Shown here one piece after another: positions 36,773-46,440 of a stretch of 64,000 nt of DNA. The notes beneath the pieces were generated by a model that worked only from the letters and a program-made list of their open reading frames with translations, did not search any database and had not been told where the DNA came from. Source of the DNA: Foliamicus sp965115835. Lineage in GTDB: Bacteria; Pseudomonadota; Gammaproteobacteria; Steroidobacterales; Foliamicaceae. The DNA is taken from the NCBI GenBank assembly GCA_965115835.1, contig OZ220471.1, positions 1,178,001 to 1,242,000 of the forward strand. Direction: 5' to 3'. Position 1 is the stretch's first letter. Every line of letters starts with the position of its first letter. Both the position numbers and the translations under genes were made by a program.

Positions 36773-37675
36773 ATGAGCGTTCTTTCGAAGACAACCGGCC
36801 GCGTCCTCGCGCGCCCGCCGCTGCCGGGTTTCCTGGCCTGGGCCACAGTGCTGTTGTGGATGCCGCTCGCGCACACGCTGATGGTGCTGCAATACGACCT
36901 ACTGTCGGGCGCGCCCGCCTATCTCTCAAGCTTCATCCTCGGCCTGATCGGCTGGATCATGGTCTGGAAAGGTTTCCGGGTTGATGACCTTCCGGCCACG
37001 GTGCTCGGTTTCACGGGGGGATCGCTGATCTGGCTGGGCTGGATGGAAGGCTCGTTCGAGTTCATGGGACACTGGCTGAAACCGTCCAAGCTGATGTACA
37101 TGGAGGTGGAATTGTTCACGGCCAACCTGCTGGTGCTGCAGGCCACCGGCGTGGTGCTGGTCGCCCTGCTTGTCTGGCTGGGCTCGAACAAGGACACGCA
37201 CTGCCGGATGTTCCTGTGGTTTCACCGCAACTTCAAGCTCACGCCCGCCCGCCGGACCCCTGGCTACAAGCGCCAGTTCTCGCGCATCGTGGCGCTGGAA
37301 GTCATCATGATCAACTGGTTCTTCTACGTGCTGATCCTGTGGTTGTTCGACCCGCGCGTGCTGGGGCCGTTTCATCCCGCCACCATTGCCGTGGTGTGCG
37401 CCGTGCTGCTGTGGAGTCTTTGGCTGCTGTTCTTCCGCATGCGGTCCTTTACGGGACCGGCGGCCGCCTTGCGCTACGCGGTGCCCTGCGCGAGTATCCT
37501 GTGGTTCTGCGTGGAGGCCGGATCCGCTTGGCAACTGTATACGGAGCCTTGGATTTATCCGTTCCGGTTTCCGTTCACCAACGCGATCATCGCCCTGGCG
37601 TTTGCGAGCGGCCTGGCGTGGTTCGTCTCCCGGCACAGGGCGGCGGTGAAATCGCAAACCGCATTGGCGGCCTGA
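36773..37675 (+). CDS. Multipass membrane protein, unknown function
   Basis: A 300-residue protein with about eight hydrophobic segments, starting with FLAWATVLLWMPLAHTLMVLQY and ending with TNAIIALAFASGLAWFVS. It has conserved-looking aromatic/charged loops (GWMEGSFEFMGHWLKPSKLMYMEVELF, WFHRNFKLTP). Family not recognised. The MAPEG gene starts 10 bp after it, so the two are likely one operon; a transport or lipid-related role is possible but unsupported. Confidence 0.7.
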   Translation: MSVLSKTTGRVLARPPLPGFLAWATVLLWMPLAHTLMVLQYDLLSGAPAYLSSFILGLIGWIMVWKGFRVDDLPATVLGFTGGSLIWLGWMEGSFEFMGHWLKPSKLMYMEVELFTANLLVLQATGVVLVALLVWLGSNKDTHCRMFLWFHRNFKLTPARRTPGYKRQFSRIVALEVIMINWFFYVLILWLFDPRVLGPFHPATIAVVCAVLLWSLWLLFFRMRSFTGPAAALRYAVPCASILWFCVEAGSAWQLYTEPWIYPFRFPFTNAIIALAFASGLAWFVSRHRAAVKSQTALAA

Positions 37676-37685
37676 GTTCCTGCCC

Positions 37686-38066
37686 GTGACCTTCGCGCTG
37701 TGGAGCGTCTTTCTGGCCATGTGGCTGCCGTTGGTCTGGGCCATCACCGCAAAATGGGGGTTCAGGAACTTCGACAATTCGCGCCCCCGCGATTGGCTGA
37801 CCCGCCAGAAAGGCTTCCGGCAGCGCGCGGTGTGGGCGCAGAGCAATGCTTGGGAAGCGTTCGCACCGTTTGCCGCCGCCGTGCTGATTGCGCATGTTCT
37901 CGGCGCGAACCAGACGCTGGCGAACGCGCTGGCGGCGGTTTTCGTCGTGGCGCGCACGCTGCACGGGGTGTTCTACTGCGCCAACCTGCCCGCAGCCAGA
38001 TCATTCGCCTGGCTGGCCGGTTTTCTCGCGGTAATCGGGCTATTCGTTGCTGCCGCCGCCGCCTGA
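37686..38066 (+). CDS. MAPEG-domain membrane protein
   Basis: A 126-residue four-helix membrane protein from GTG at 37686. The family pattern is visible: AVWAQSNAWEAFAPFAAAVLIAH and LAAVFVVARTLHGVFYCAN, matching the E(A/S)F..F and R..Y/H..Y signatures of MAPEG glutathione-dependent proteins. Bacterial MAPEG members are of unknown or peroxidase/transferase function. The 3' end overlaps orn by 27 bp convergently. Confidence 0.85.
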   Translation: MTFALWSVFLAMWLPLVWAITAKWGFRNFDNSRPRDWLTRQKGFRQRAVWAQSNAWEAFAPFAAAVLIAHVLGANQTLANALAAVFVVARTLHGVFYCANLPAARSFAWLAGFLAVIGLFVAAAAA

Positions 38067-38606
38067 CTGGAACATCGCCCTGCGATAGTGTCCGAGCTCG
38101 GCGACCGAAGCGAGGATATCGCTCCTGGCGCGGTGGCGCTCATCCTTCTCGACGCCATCAAGCGCCGCGGGGCTCCAGAGGCCCGCCAGAATCTTGATGC
38201 TGCTCACATCCAGGTTGCGGTAATGGAAAAACGCCGCCAGATCGGGCATGGCGCGAGAAAGAAAGCGCCGGTCCTGACAAATGCTGGAACCGCACATGGG
38301 CGAACTCCTGGGCCGGCAATGCCGCCCGAGGAAATCCAGAGTGGCGCGTTCCGCTTCCTCGGTGCTGATGCGGCTGGCAAGAACCTCCTCGAACAATCCG
38401 GACGCCGTGTGGTGGCGCGTGTTCCAGTCGTCCATTTCGTACATCACCGAACGCGGTTGGTGAATCACGATGTTCGGGCCTTCGGACACGATATTCAGAT
38501 CGCCGTCGGTAACCACCGTGGCAATCTCGATGATATGGTCGCGCAAGGGATCCAGCCCGGTCATTTCCAGGTCGATCCATATCAAACGTGAAGTCTTGTC
38601 GCCCAA
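38040..38606 (-). CDS. orn: Oligoribonuclease
   Basis: DEDDh 3'-5' exonuclease that degrades 2-5-nt RNA and pGpG in the cytoplasm. The 188-residue form has IWIDLEMTGLDP (metal-binding DxE), FLGRHC and QDRRFLSRAMP (Exo II) and the C-terminal HRARSDILASVAEL (HxxxxD). The start is taken as TTG at 38606, preceded by AGGAG at good spacing; upstream ATG codons would overlap rsgA. The family's GNSICQDRRF is present as GSSICQDRRF. Divergent pairing with rsgA is conserved. Confidence 0.95.
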   Translation of the reverse strand: MGDKTSRLIWIDLEMTGLDPLRDHIIEIATVVTDGDLNIVSEGPNIVIHQPRSVMYEMDDWNTRHHTASGLFEEVLASRISTEEAERATLDFLGRHCRPRSSPMCGSSICQDRRFLSRAMPDLAAFFHYRNLDVSSIKILAGLWSPAALDGVEKDERHRARSDILASVAELGHYRRAMFQSGGGGSNE

Positions 38607-38648
38607 TTCGCTCTCCTGAAGCGTCCGGGCGCGGATTCTAGCCCGGAT

Positions 38649-39560
38649 ATGCTCAAGATGGCGCCCGTTGCGGGCCATTCCCGGGGTATCGGCCTGATCA
38701 CGGCCTGTCATGGACATCGGGGCCGCCTTGAAACGGCCTCCGGTGAGGAACTTCCCTACCTTGTCGCAAACCGCCGCCACAAGCCGGTATGTGGAGACCG
38801 GGTGCGATTCGACCTCCGCGCCGACGACTCGCCGGCGCTGTTGCGCGACATTCTGCCGCGCACGAGCGAGCTGGCGCGAACGGCGGCAAACTGCCGAATC
38901 GAAGTGGTTGCGGCGAACTTTTCTTTGGTGGCCGTGGTGGCCGCTGCGGAACCGGCGCCCGATTACGAGTTGGTGGACCGGCTGTTATGCGTCGCGGCAG
39001 GGGCCGCAACCCCGGGCCTGATTGTGTGGAACAAGATCGATCTGGGCGGGACGCGGCCGGCGCGCGTGCGCGAATACGAATCCGCAGGGTTCGAAGTGCT
39101 GACCGTCAGCGCGCTCCTCGGCATGCGCGTCTCCGGGCTGGCCCGACGCCTGAAGAATCAGGTTGCGGTCCTCGCAGGTCAATCGGGCAGCGGCAAGTCC
39201 ACGCTGATGAACAGCCTGCTCGGCCGGGAAGTGGCCGCCGCAGGCGACCTCTCCGCAAGGGCGAGGCTGGGTCGTCATACGACGGCTTCCGCGACGATGC
39301 ATGCCCTGCCTCACGGAGGACGCGTCATGGACCTGCCGGGCGTACGCTCGGTGATGCCCGTTGTGGATGACCACAACGACATTCTGGCCGGCTACCCCGA
39401 GTTTTCCCTGCACGCCGCCGAATGCCGCTTTGCCAACTGCCGGCACCGCAACGAGCCCGGCTGTGCGGTGCTTGCGGCAGTCGAGGCGGGGAAGGTCCCC
39501 GCCGGGCGGCATGCAGGCTATCTGACCTTGCTGGCCGAATTCGAGGCGCAGGCCCAGTGA
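38649..39560 (+). CDS. rsgA: Ribosome small-subunit biogenesis GTPase RsgA
   Basis: Circularly permuted GTPase that checks 30S maturation. The 303-residue protein has an N-terminal OB domain, then G4 VWNKIDLGG, G1 GQSGSGKST and G3 DLPGVRS in permuted order, and the zinc-binding domain with ECRFANCRHRNEPGC. E. coli RsgA is 350 residues; this one is on the short side because of a trimmed N-terminus. The start may be 38649 or the ATG three codons downstream. Confidence 0.95.
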   Translation: MLKMAPVAGHSRGIGLITACHGHRGRLETASGEELPYLVANRRHKPVCGDRVRFDLRADDSPALLRDILPRTSELARTAANCRIEVVAANFSLVAVVAAAEPAPDYELVDRLLCVAAGAATPGLIVWNKIDLGGTRPARVREYESAGFEVLTVSALLGMRVSGLARRLKNQVAVLAGQSGSGKSTLMNSLLGREVAAAGDLSARARLGRHTTASATMHALPHGGRVMDLPGVRSVMPVVDDHNDILAGYPEFSLHAAECRFANCRHRNEPGCAVLAAVEAGKVPAGRHAGYLTLLAEFEAQAQ

Positions 39561-39678
39561 GACAGGCAGGCCAGGGCGCGACGGAAGATTGAGGGGAATG
39601 GGACAAGAAGGGCGCTTGAGGAGTCTCCTCCGCAGGACGACCATCTTGCATGCGACAGGTGGAAGCGGCTGGCCGCGC

Positions 39679-39930
39679 ACTCGCCCAGCGCAGGCCGGCG
39701 TTGACCGGGGATGGTGCTTGTTCCGGCGGCGTTCTGTATCTATAATCTTGCACCGTCATGATTAGGAGCATCGTGTTCCATGATCCACCGCGTACCGCCA
39801 ATATCCTGCTTCCTTCGGCCCGGATATAGCCCCCGAGTCCGTCGAGATGCGGGTGCAGGGCGGCCTCGCGATAGTGTTCTGCGGTGCAGGCTTCCGGGAA
39901 ACCTTCAACTTGGGCTCCTCCGGATAAATC
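39679..39930 (-). pseudogene. Remnant resembling a formylglycine-generating-enzyme (SUMF1) C-terminus
   Basis: One minus-strand frame reads DLSGGAQVEGF..., then LDGLGGYIRAEGSRILAVRGGSWNT and YRYRTPPEQ..VNAGLRWAS. This resembles the DLSGN, RGGSW, YRYR.PP, GLR pattern that ends FGE-sulfatase/SUMF1 domains. Only about 85 residues survive; the conserved GNVxEW is degraded and no gene start is present. It fills part of the 658-bp space between rsgA and the adhesin. The match is by eye to the family pattern. Confidence 0.5.
39718..39746 (+). promoter_or_regulatory. Candidate sigma-70 promoter upstream of the surface lipoprotein gene
   Basis: TTGTTC (39718-39723), a 17-nt spacer and a perfect TATAAT (39741-39746). 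It would give a leader of about 465 nt to the gene at 40219. It lies inside the FGE-like remnant, so the match may be coincidental. Nothing else is evident between 39931 and 40218 except the AAGGAGG ribosome-binding site at 40205-40211. Confidence 0.35.
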
Positions 39931-40218
39931 GGGGGGGCTTGCTTGCTGGTTGTCCGTCACCACGCACACCATATCCCGGCGCACGTCCGGGCACGGTGCT
40001 TGCCTTCACGCGGGCAACGCGCCTGCCCGCTTTACGGCGTTGCGGCAGCAGAGCCAGAGGAAAGCCGCTCTTGTTCGCTAAAGTTCCGATCATTTCAGTT
40101 GCTCCGGTATGCATTCATTAAAACTTGGCGGCCGTTTTTTCATTGCCGTTTGCGATCCGGTCGGCCGATTCCGTCAATTCCGTCCCATGACCTTGCTGTT
40201 TTTCAAGGAGGCAGCCTC

Positions 40219-43200
40219 ATGTTCAAGTCACCAGTAGCACAGCTTTTGCAGGCTCGTTTGGAGAAGGCGCTGCGTCGTCGTCGCGAGCATCCGTCGCGCG
40301 CGGACCTTTTCATGATTCCGGTGTTGGCGCTGGCGCTGGACGCCTGCGGTGGCGGCGGTTCGCAAAGGCCCACTCCGCCTCCGCCTCCTCCGCCGCCCCC
40401 TCCGGCGGCGGCGACGATCACGGCGGCGGACGAGGCTTCGGTGGCGGAGAATGCCGATGGCGCCGAGGTGACTTCGGTGGCCACGGAGAACGCCACTTCG
40501 GTGACGGTGGACGACGATCGTTTCGAGGTTGTGGGCGGCCAGCTCAAGCTCAAGGCGGGTGAGAGTTTCGACTTCGAGGCCTGGGACGGTTCGCCGATCG
40601 AGGTGACGATCACGGCCAGCGGCGCGGGCGCTTCGGCCGAGCACACGGTGAGCGTGAGCATTACGGATGTCAACGAGAGTCCTTCGCTTTCGGTAATGGA
40701 GGGCGAGCGGGTTCCGGGCGATGCGGGCGCGATGTCGAGTTTGACTGTGATGGAGAACATGATGGGTTCGCAGCTTCCGCCGCTGGTGAAGTTCGAGGTG
40801 ATGGATCCGGACGCGGCGGACGAGGATCTTCTGATGGGTTCGATGGGCAGGGACGCCATCACGTTGAGCGATGATCGCTTCGAGGTGATTGTGGATTCCG
40901 AGGGTAGTTTGTGGCTGGCGCTGAAGTCGGGCGCGAGTCTCGACTACGAGGTGGACGGCAGTTCGGTGATGGTGACGGTGACCTTTACCGACAGCGCCGG
41001 CAACACGGCGATGGCGACGGTGGAGGTGATGGTTACCGACGGCAACGATGCGCCGGTGTTTGCGCAGTCGAGTTATTCGTTCGATCTGCATGAGAACGCC
41101 GACGGCAGCGAGACGGCGGTGATGCTGGGGATGGTTTCTGCCACCGACCAGGACTCGTCCGACACGCACATGTTTTCCATTACGGGGGGCAACGAGTCGG
41201 GCAATTTCATGATCGATTCGGCCACGGGCGCGCTTCACTATGTGGGCACGGGCGAGGACTACCGTGCGCAGTCGATGGGTCCTGCGTATACGCTGACGGT
41301 TCGCGTTGCCGACAACCGTGGCGCTTCTGCCGAGGCGACGGTGGAGGTGATGGTTCTGAACGTCAACGAGGCGCCGATGTTCGGGCAGTCGAGTTACTCG
41401 TTCGATCTGATGGAGAACGCCGACGGCAGCGAGACGGCGGTGATGGTGGGGACGGTGTCGGCTGCGGATCCGGACGAAGGCGATCCGGTTACCTACTCGA
41501 TTACGGGGGGCAACGAAGACGGCAAGTTCATGATCGATTCGGCCACGGGCGCGCTCCACTATGTGGGCATGGGCGAAGACCGCGAGTCGGACATGAGCAG
41601 TTACGAGTTGACGGTGATGGCCAGCGACGGCAGCGAGAGTTCCGAAGTCATGGTGACGATTTCGGTGATGGACGTGAACGACAGCATGCCGATGTTCGTG
41701 TTCGGCGAGGACATGAGCTCGTACAGTTTCGGTTTGCAGGAGAACGCCGACGGCAGCGAGACGGCGGTGATGGTGGGTATGGTGATGGCGACGGACGCGG
41801 ACGGCGACTCGCTCACCTACTCGATCACGGGCGGCAACGAGGACGGCAGATTCATGATCGACGCGTCTACGGGCGCGCTCCACTATGTGGGGATGGGCGA
41901 GAACTACGAGTCGTCGATGCGTGTTCACGAGTTGACGGTGATGGCCAGCGACGGCGAGCACGAGGCGAGCGCGCTGGTGCGCGTGATGGTTGGGGACGTG
42001 AACGAGGCGCCGATGGTGCGCGGCGCGGGTCTTGAGCCGTTTGCGCTGGTTGCGGGTCGCGAGGGTCGCATGGAGGTGGACCTGAAGTCGTTGTTTACGG
42101 ATCCCGACGGCGACGAGATGAGTTTCATGCTTTCGGACAATGCGCCGGAGTGGCTGAACTTTTCGGTGACTCTCACGGGCACGGGCGCGGACCGTACTGT
42201 GATGGGCGTCTTGTCGGGCACGCCTCCGGCGGGTCGCGACCTGTCGGCGCGGGTTTCGATAGTGGCTGCCGACGGTGACGGTCTGGAGGGTAGCGCGGCC
42301 CTGGATGTGGTGGTTGACGCCCGCAACTCGGCGCCCACCTCGATCTATCTGAGCGTGGAGCAATCGAGTGGCGCCGTGATCCGCACCAGCAGCGTTACGG
42401 TGGACGAGAACGTGGCGGGCGCGTTGCTGGGCGCGATTGTGGTGACGGACGCGGACGATCCCCGTCACCCGCACGGTCAGCACAAGTTCACGTTCATGGT
42501 TGGCGGCAAGGCGGACGATCGTTTCGAGGTTGTGGACGGTCAGTTGAGACTCAAGGACGGCGTATCGCTGAACCATGAGGACGCTTCGCGGATTGCCTTG
42601 CGGATCACGGCCACGGACATGGCGGTTGGCGACGAGGCGATGGCGGGCGAGGAGGCTTCGGTATCGACGACCGTCACGATCAACGTCAGGGATGTGGACG
42701 CGGGCGACGGTCCGGTTGCCGGCAAGATAGGCAACTGGTGGGTTACGTTGGACGAGGATCTGGACGCGGAGGATGTTCGCGAGGGCGACTGGCTGAGTTT
42801 TCGGCTGCGTCTTGACGGTCTCGACAAGATGCCTGCGTTTGTGGACGAGGACGGCGACACGCTGACCTTTTCCCTTTCGGACGATTCGCCGTCATGGCTT
42901 CAGATTGACAGCAAGGGGCGTTTCACCAACAAGGCGAACATGCTTGCGGAGGCGGGCGTGTATGAGGTGACGGTGATTGCGACCGACCCGGCGGGCAATT
43001 CGGCGCGCAGCACGTTCCGGATTGCGGTAGCGGTTTCCGACAGCAACGACCGCGACAACGATCGTCCGGACATCCGCGACGTGATCGAGTATGACTACAC
43101 GGAAGGTACGGGATCGCGGAAGGTGGCCGAGTTCACGATCCGCGACAAGGATCTGGAGATTGCTCCGCATCCGTATGGGGTGCTTGAGGTGACGATGACG

Positions 43201-46200
43201 GGGGATTACGCGAATCGCTTCAAGCTGGTGATGATAGGGGACGAGGACAACGATCCGGCCACAGTTCAGTATGAGATCTGGACCAAGTCGGCTGCCGAGT
43301 TGTCGGTGGATGCGATGGGGCGGAAGCTGGCGACTCCGATTGAGCCGATTGACTTCGAGGTGACGGAGGAGGTGGATCTGACGATCAAGGTGAAGGACGG
43401 CAAGGGTTTGTCCGACGAGCAGGGTCGCGAGGAGGACGACCGCGAGATCACCATTGACATTGACGATGCGGCGGACGCCAAGCCGATGTTCGATCACACC
43501 GATATCAGTCACTCGTCGAAGTCTCGCAGCGCCGCTCTTCGCACCACGACACTGACGGTGAACCAGTCGGAGACTTCCAAGCTGGTGATAGTGATTCCCC
43601 TGGAGGATGTTTGGAGCGACGCAGACAGCGACATTGACGATCTTCGGTTCGAGGTTGGGGGTCGTGCGGGTCTTCCTTCGTGGGTGACTGTGTATGGTCC
43701 GGACGAATGGGAGGACATAGAGGATCGGCGCAGCGATGTTTCCGAGAGTGATCAGCCCAGCGGGGTGCGCGACGGCGACCGTGTTGTGGTGTTGGTGGTT
43801 GACCGCACGGACGGTGAGGACGGCGACAACACCCGCGCGGGCAAGGCTCTTGCGCGCTTCACGCTGACGGCTCGCGACGACGACGGTAACGCTCAAACCG
43901 AGGTTGTGAGCATTGATGTCAAGGACGCCAACGTGGACTTCACGCCGGCCGCCAGCAAGCCGGTTGCGATCATCGGGGGCGATGATCCCAACACTGCGGG
44001 TCCGGCCGAACTGACCTTCAAGGTCGATACCAGCCACGATCCGGATATAGCGGGCGGCGAGGAGCCGGTTGTGGTGCTCTACTATTTCGGGTCTGGGAAA
44101 GTCAGCGACCGGGCCGACGGGTGGCGCTCCTGGACGACTGCCGAGGTGAGTGAGGCGATAGGTCTTGGTAGCTCCTATGCATCGTACTTCACCACTACCG
44201 GGCCGCGTACTTTTCAGCTGGATTTGAACGGAGACGGGACGAACAGCTTTTTGGGCAAGAACCTCATTTTCTTTGCTCGCTATTTCAAGTTGGATCCGGC
44301 CACCCAGAAGGTGGTGTCGAGCAAGTTCTTTCTGACGCAAACGGGCATCCTCAAGGCGGGTGGCGGCGACGGCGCGGTGGTTGTCGATCTGGACCTGACG
44401 ACGAAGGCGAAGAGCGCCACCGAAGATGTCCTGAATGTTGGGGTGGCGGCCTTGGGCACAACGGCCACCACGGCCACGGTTGTGCTTCAGGCCTCCGAGA
44501 CCGGCACGGGCGGCTGGATCACCGTTGCCCGCAAGTCGGTGACGCTTTCCAGCGGCAAGGGCGATGCGGAGTTCGAGGTAACGAACGACGAGGGCGAGGC
44601 CGGCAACGGCGGCGGTCTGTACTACCGTGCAGTCTTTACGGGTACCGATCTGCCCCGCACGGAGAGCGGGACGATCCGGCTGGGCGACATGACTGATCCG
44701 TATCCCGGCGACGACGATACGGATGTGCTGGGGCCCGCCTCGCCGACCGAGGGCGACATTCTGCGCGTGAAGCTGCTGGATTGGCGCGAGGCCATTGCCG
44801 AAGTCCAGTGGCAGGTGAGCGACGGCAGGGGGGGTTATGTGGATATTGCTGGCGAGACCGGCCACACCCTGACGCTGACCAAGGCGATTGTCGGCGCGCA
44901 TGTGGGTCAGGTGAAGGTGCGGGCCAAGGTGACGTACCGGGGCCAGAGCGACGATTCATCCACCGGTGTGGACGAATCCCTTTTCGTGACGTGGCTGGAG
45001 TATTCCGCGGAGATCGATCTCATTGCCAGTACCGAGCGCAACAGTCCTCCCGAGGTGGCGACTGTGCCGACCGGCGGCGCGCACGCGATTTATGTCGAGA
45101 CGCAGCCGGTGACGGCCGGGGGCGTTCAGCCGGCCGCAATTCACAGGGACATGGATATATTGTCGAACATCTTCCACGACCCGGACGGCGACGAACTGGT
45201 CTACCAAATCCGGGACGTGCGAGGTGAGGGTCCTGATCCTGCGCTGAACCTCGGGTTGGCGAGTGAGTTTTGGTCTTCCTCTGCCACCCCGGCCGGCAGG
45301 ATATTGGCCTGGGTCGATCAGCACGGGGATTTCATCGGCTTTGCCGCCAACAACCCGTCGGATGTCGACGCTGCGGCCGACACTACGGATGCTGCGGGCA
45401 ATTACATTGTCCTCATCGTTCGGGCCGCCGACCCGTACAGCGATAACGGCATTGCTTCTGCAGTCAGAGGAGGCGATCCTTCTACCTATGCCCAGGTCGA
45501 GGTCAATGTGCACGTCAACGTGGCGCCCACGGCCATAAAGTTGCAGTCTGTCCACAACGGAACGAATGTGGGCGACAAGGCCGATCTTCCGGCTTCCGGC
45601 ACGGCCACGGCGCTGCTGGTTCCGGACAACACCAACAAGCCGGACGACGCCGACAGCAATCCCGACATGTTGACGTTCATGGACGACGAGTCGCAGGCCG
45701 CGCGCAAGGTGGCCGATCTGGATGTTATAGACCAGAACCTCAAGACAAACCGTTTCGGAACCCACGAGATCAAGCTGTCGGGCAAGGGCGCGGATCAGTT
45801 CGAGATCAGGGCTTCGGACGATAGCGATGGCAGCACCTGGGAGTTGTGGCTGAAGAAGGGCGCGACCTTCGACTTCGAGAAGTTGAAGAGCGCCACGGAC
45901 ACGGGCGACAGCATCACGCTGTCGATCACGGTGACGGCCACGGACAACATGACGGGCACGGCGGGTCGTCAGTTGAGCGCCAAGGGCTTGTTCTCGGTGA
46001 AGGTGATGAATGCGGACACGGCTGCCGATTCGGCGGCGCCCGCCACGCCGAGCACGCCGGATCCCACGGTACCGGGTTTGAAGGACGACTCCGACGATAC
46101 CGACGACGACGGGCCGGTTGTGCCTCCGGACACTGGCATGGGCCCTGTTGGCGACCTTCGCGATCTGGCGCTTGAGGTGGACTTGCTGGAAAGCTTCGTG

Positions 46201-46233
46201 TCGCTCCTCGACGACAACATCGACGCTGCTTGA
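40219..46233 (+). CDS. Giant cadherin-repeat surface lipoprotein/adhesin (2,004 aa)
   Basis: AAGGAGG precedes the ATG at 40219. Residues 1-43 have a basic n-region (RRRREH), hydrophobic MIPVLALAL and a lipobox-like LDAC with C43 (Asp at -2 is atypical), followed by GGGGS and an uninterrupted run of ten prolines. The rest is a string of cadherin-like beta domains with calcium-type motifs (DxNEAP, DADGD, DxDxGDG). Three of them, residues 284-605, are almost identical, and methionine is unusually frequent there. The end (TPDPTVPGLKDDSDDTDDD, then LALEVDLLESFVSLLDDN) shows no known sorting signal. Probably an envelope-anchored adhesin; partner unknown. A strong terminator follows. Confidence 0.85.
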   Translation: MFKSPVAQLLQARLEKALRRRREHPSRADLFMIPVLALALDACGGGGSQRPTPPPPPPPPPPAAATITAADEASVAENADGAEVTSVATENATSVTVDDDRFEVVGGQLKLKAGESFDFEAWDGSPIEVTITASGAGASAEHTVSVSITDVNESPSLSVMEGERVPGDAGAMSSLTVMENMMGSQLPPLVKFEVMDPDAADEDLLMGSMGRDAITLSDDRFEVIVDSEGSLWLALKSGASLDYEVDGSSVMVTVTFTDSAGNTAMATVEVMVTDGNDAPVFAQSSYSFDLHENADGSETAVMLGMVSATDQDSSDTHMFSITGGNESGNFMIDSATGALHYVGTGEDYRAQSMGPAYTLTVRVADNRGASAEATVEVMVLNVNEAPMFGQSSYSFDLMENADGSETAVMVGTVSAADPDEGDPVTYSITGGNEDGKFMIDSATGALHYVGMGEDRESDMSSYELTVMASDGSESSEVMVTISVMDVNDSMPMFVFGEDMSSYSFGLQENADGSETAVMVGMVMATDADGDSLTYSITGGNEDGRFMIDASTGALHYVGMGENYESSMRVHELTVMASDGEHEASALVRVMVGDVNEAPMVRGAGLEPFALVAGREGRMEVDLKSLFTDPDGDEMSFMLSDNAPEWLNFSVTLTGTGADRTVMGVLSGTPPAGRDLSARVSIVAADGDGLEGSAALDVVVDARNSAPTSIYLSVEQSSGAVIRTSSVTVDENVAGALLGAIVVTDADDPRHPHGQHKFTFMVGGKADDRFEVVDGQLRLKDGVSLNHEDASRIALRITATDMAVGDEAMAGEEASVSTTVTINVRDVDAGDGPVAGKIGNWWVTLDEDLDAEDVREGDWLSFRLRLDGLDKMPAFVDEDGDTLTFSLSDDSPSWLQIDSKGRFTNKANMLAEAGVYEVTVIATDPAGNSARSTFRIAVAVSDSNDRDNDRPDIRDVIEYDYTEGTGSRKVAEFTIRDKDLEIAPHPYGVLEVTMTGDYANRFKLVMIGDEDNDPATVQYEIWTKSAAELSVDAMGRKLATPIEPIDFEVTEEVDLTIKVKDGKGLSDEQGREEDDREITIDIDDAADAKPMFDHTDISHSSKSRSAALRTTTLTVNQSETSKLVIVIPLEDVWSDADSDIDDLRFEVGGRAGLPSWVTVYGPDEWEDIEDRRSDVSESDQPSGVRDGDRVVVLVVDRTDGEDGDNTRAGKALARFTLTARDDDGNAQTEVVSIDVKDANVDFTPAASKPVAIIGGDDPNTAGPAELTFKVDTSHDPDIAGGEEPVVVLYYFGSGKVSDRADGWRSWTTAEVSEAIGLGSSYASYFTTTGPRTFQLDLNGDGTNSFLGKNLIFFARYFKLDPATQKVVSSKFFLTQTGILKAGGGDGAVVVDLDLTTKAKSATEDVLNVGVAALGTTATTATVVLQASETGTGGWITVARKSVTLSSGKGDAEFEVTNDEGEAGNGGGLYYRAVFTGTDLPRTESGTIRLGDMTDPYPGDDDTDVLGPASPTEGDILRVKLLDWREAIAEVQWQVSDGRGGYVDIAGETGHTLTLTKAIVGAHVGQVKVRAKVTYRGQSDDSSTGVDESLFVTWLEYSAEIDLIASTERNSPPEVATVPTGGAHAIYVETQPVTAGGVQPAAIHRDMDILSNIFHDPDGDELVYQIRDVRGEGPDPALNLGLASEFWSSSATPAGRILAWVDQHGDFIGFAANNPSDVDAAADTTDAAGNYIVLIVRAADPYSDNGIASAVRGGDPSTYAQVEVNVHVNVAPTAIKLQSVHNGTNVGDKADLPASGTATALLVPDNTNKPDDADSNPDMLTFMDDESQAARKVADLDVIDQNLKTNRFGTHEIKLSGKGADQFEIRASDDSDGSTWELWLKKGATFDFEKLKSATDTGDSITLSITVTATDNMTGTAGRQLSAKGLFSVKVMNADTAADSAAPATPSTPDPTVPGLKDDSDDTDDDGPVVPPDTGMGPVGDLRDLALEVDLLESFVSLLDDNIDAA
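41068..42016 (+). repeat. Three tandem ~321-327-bp coding repeats inside the adhesin
   Basis: Units begin at 41068, 41389 and 41716, each coding SSYSF(D/G)L.ENADGSETAVM and then SITGGNE.G.FMID..TGALHYVG.GE. Periods are 107 and 109 codons. Long stretches are nearly identical in DNA, implying recent duplication or gene conversion and a potential for copy-number change by recombination. Confidence 0.9.
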
Positions 46234-46259
46234 CCTGAAGAGCGGCAACTTGCGTTACG

Positions 46260-46292
46260 GCGGGGCGGGCGGTTGGTCCGCCCCGCTTTTTT
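46260..46292 (+). terminator. Rho-independent terminator after the adhesin gene
   Basis: A 9-bp perfect stem, GCGGGGCGG (46260-46268) pairing with CCGCCCCGC (46278-46286), a 9-nt loop and six T residues. It lies 27 bp after the stop. Confidence 0.9.
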
Positions 46293-46440
46293 CGGGAAGA
46301 CAGCCCTGTCGCCACTTGCTTGCCGCGGGAACGGAGCGTTTGAGGCGGGGCACGGGCGTTGTGGCCATCGCGGGTCATCCGCTGCGAGTCCGTGCCCGGA
46401 ATTGATCCATCCCCCGGATCGAACATCAGGAGAGATCGGC

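Noticed and set aside
40228..42576. Long open frame antisense to the adhesin
   Set aside because: Arises from repeated codon pairs in the sense repeats; product is almost only H, R, V and L.
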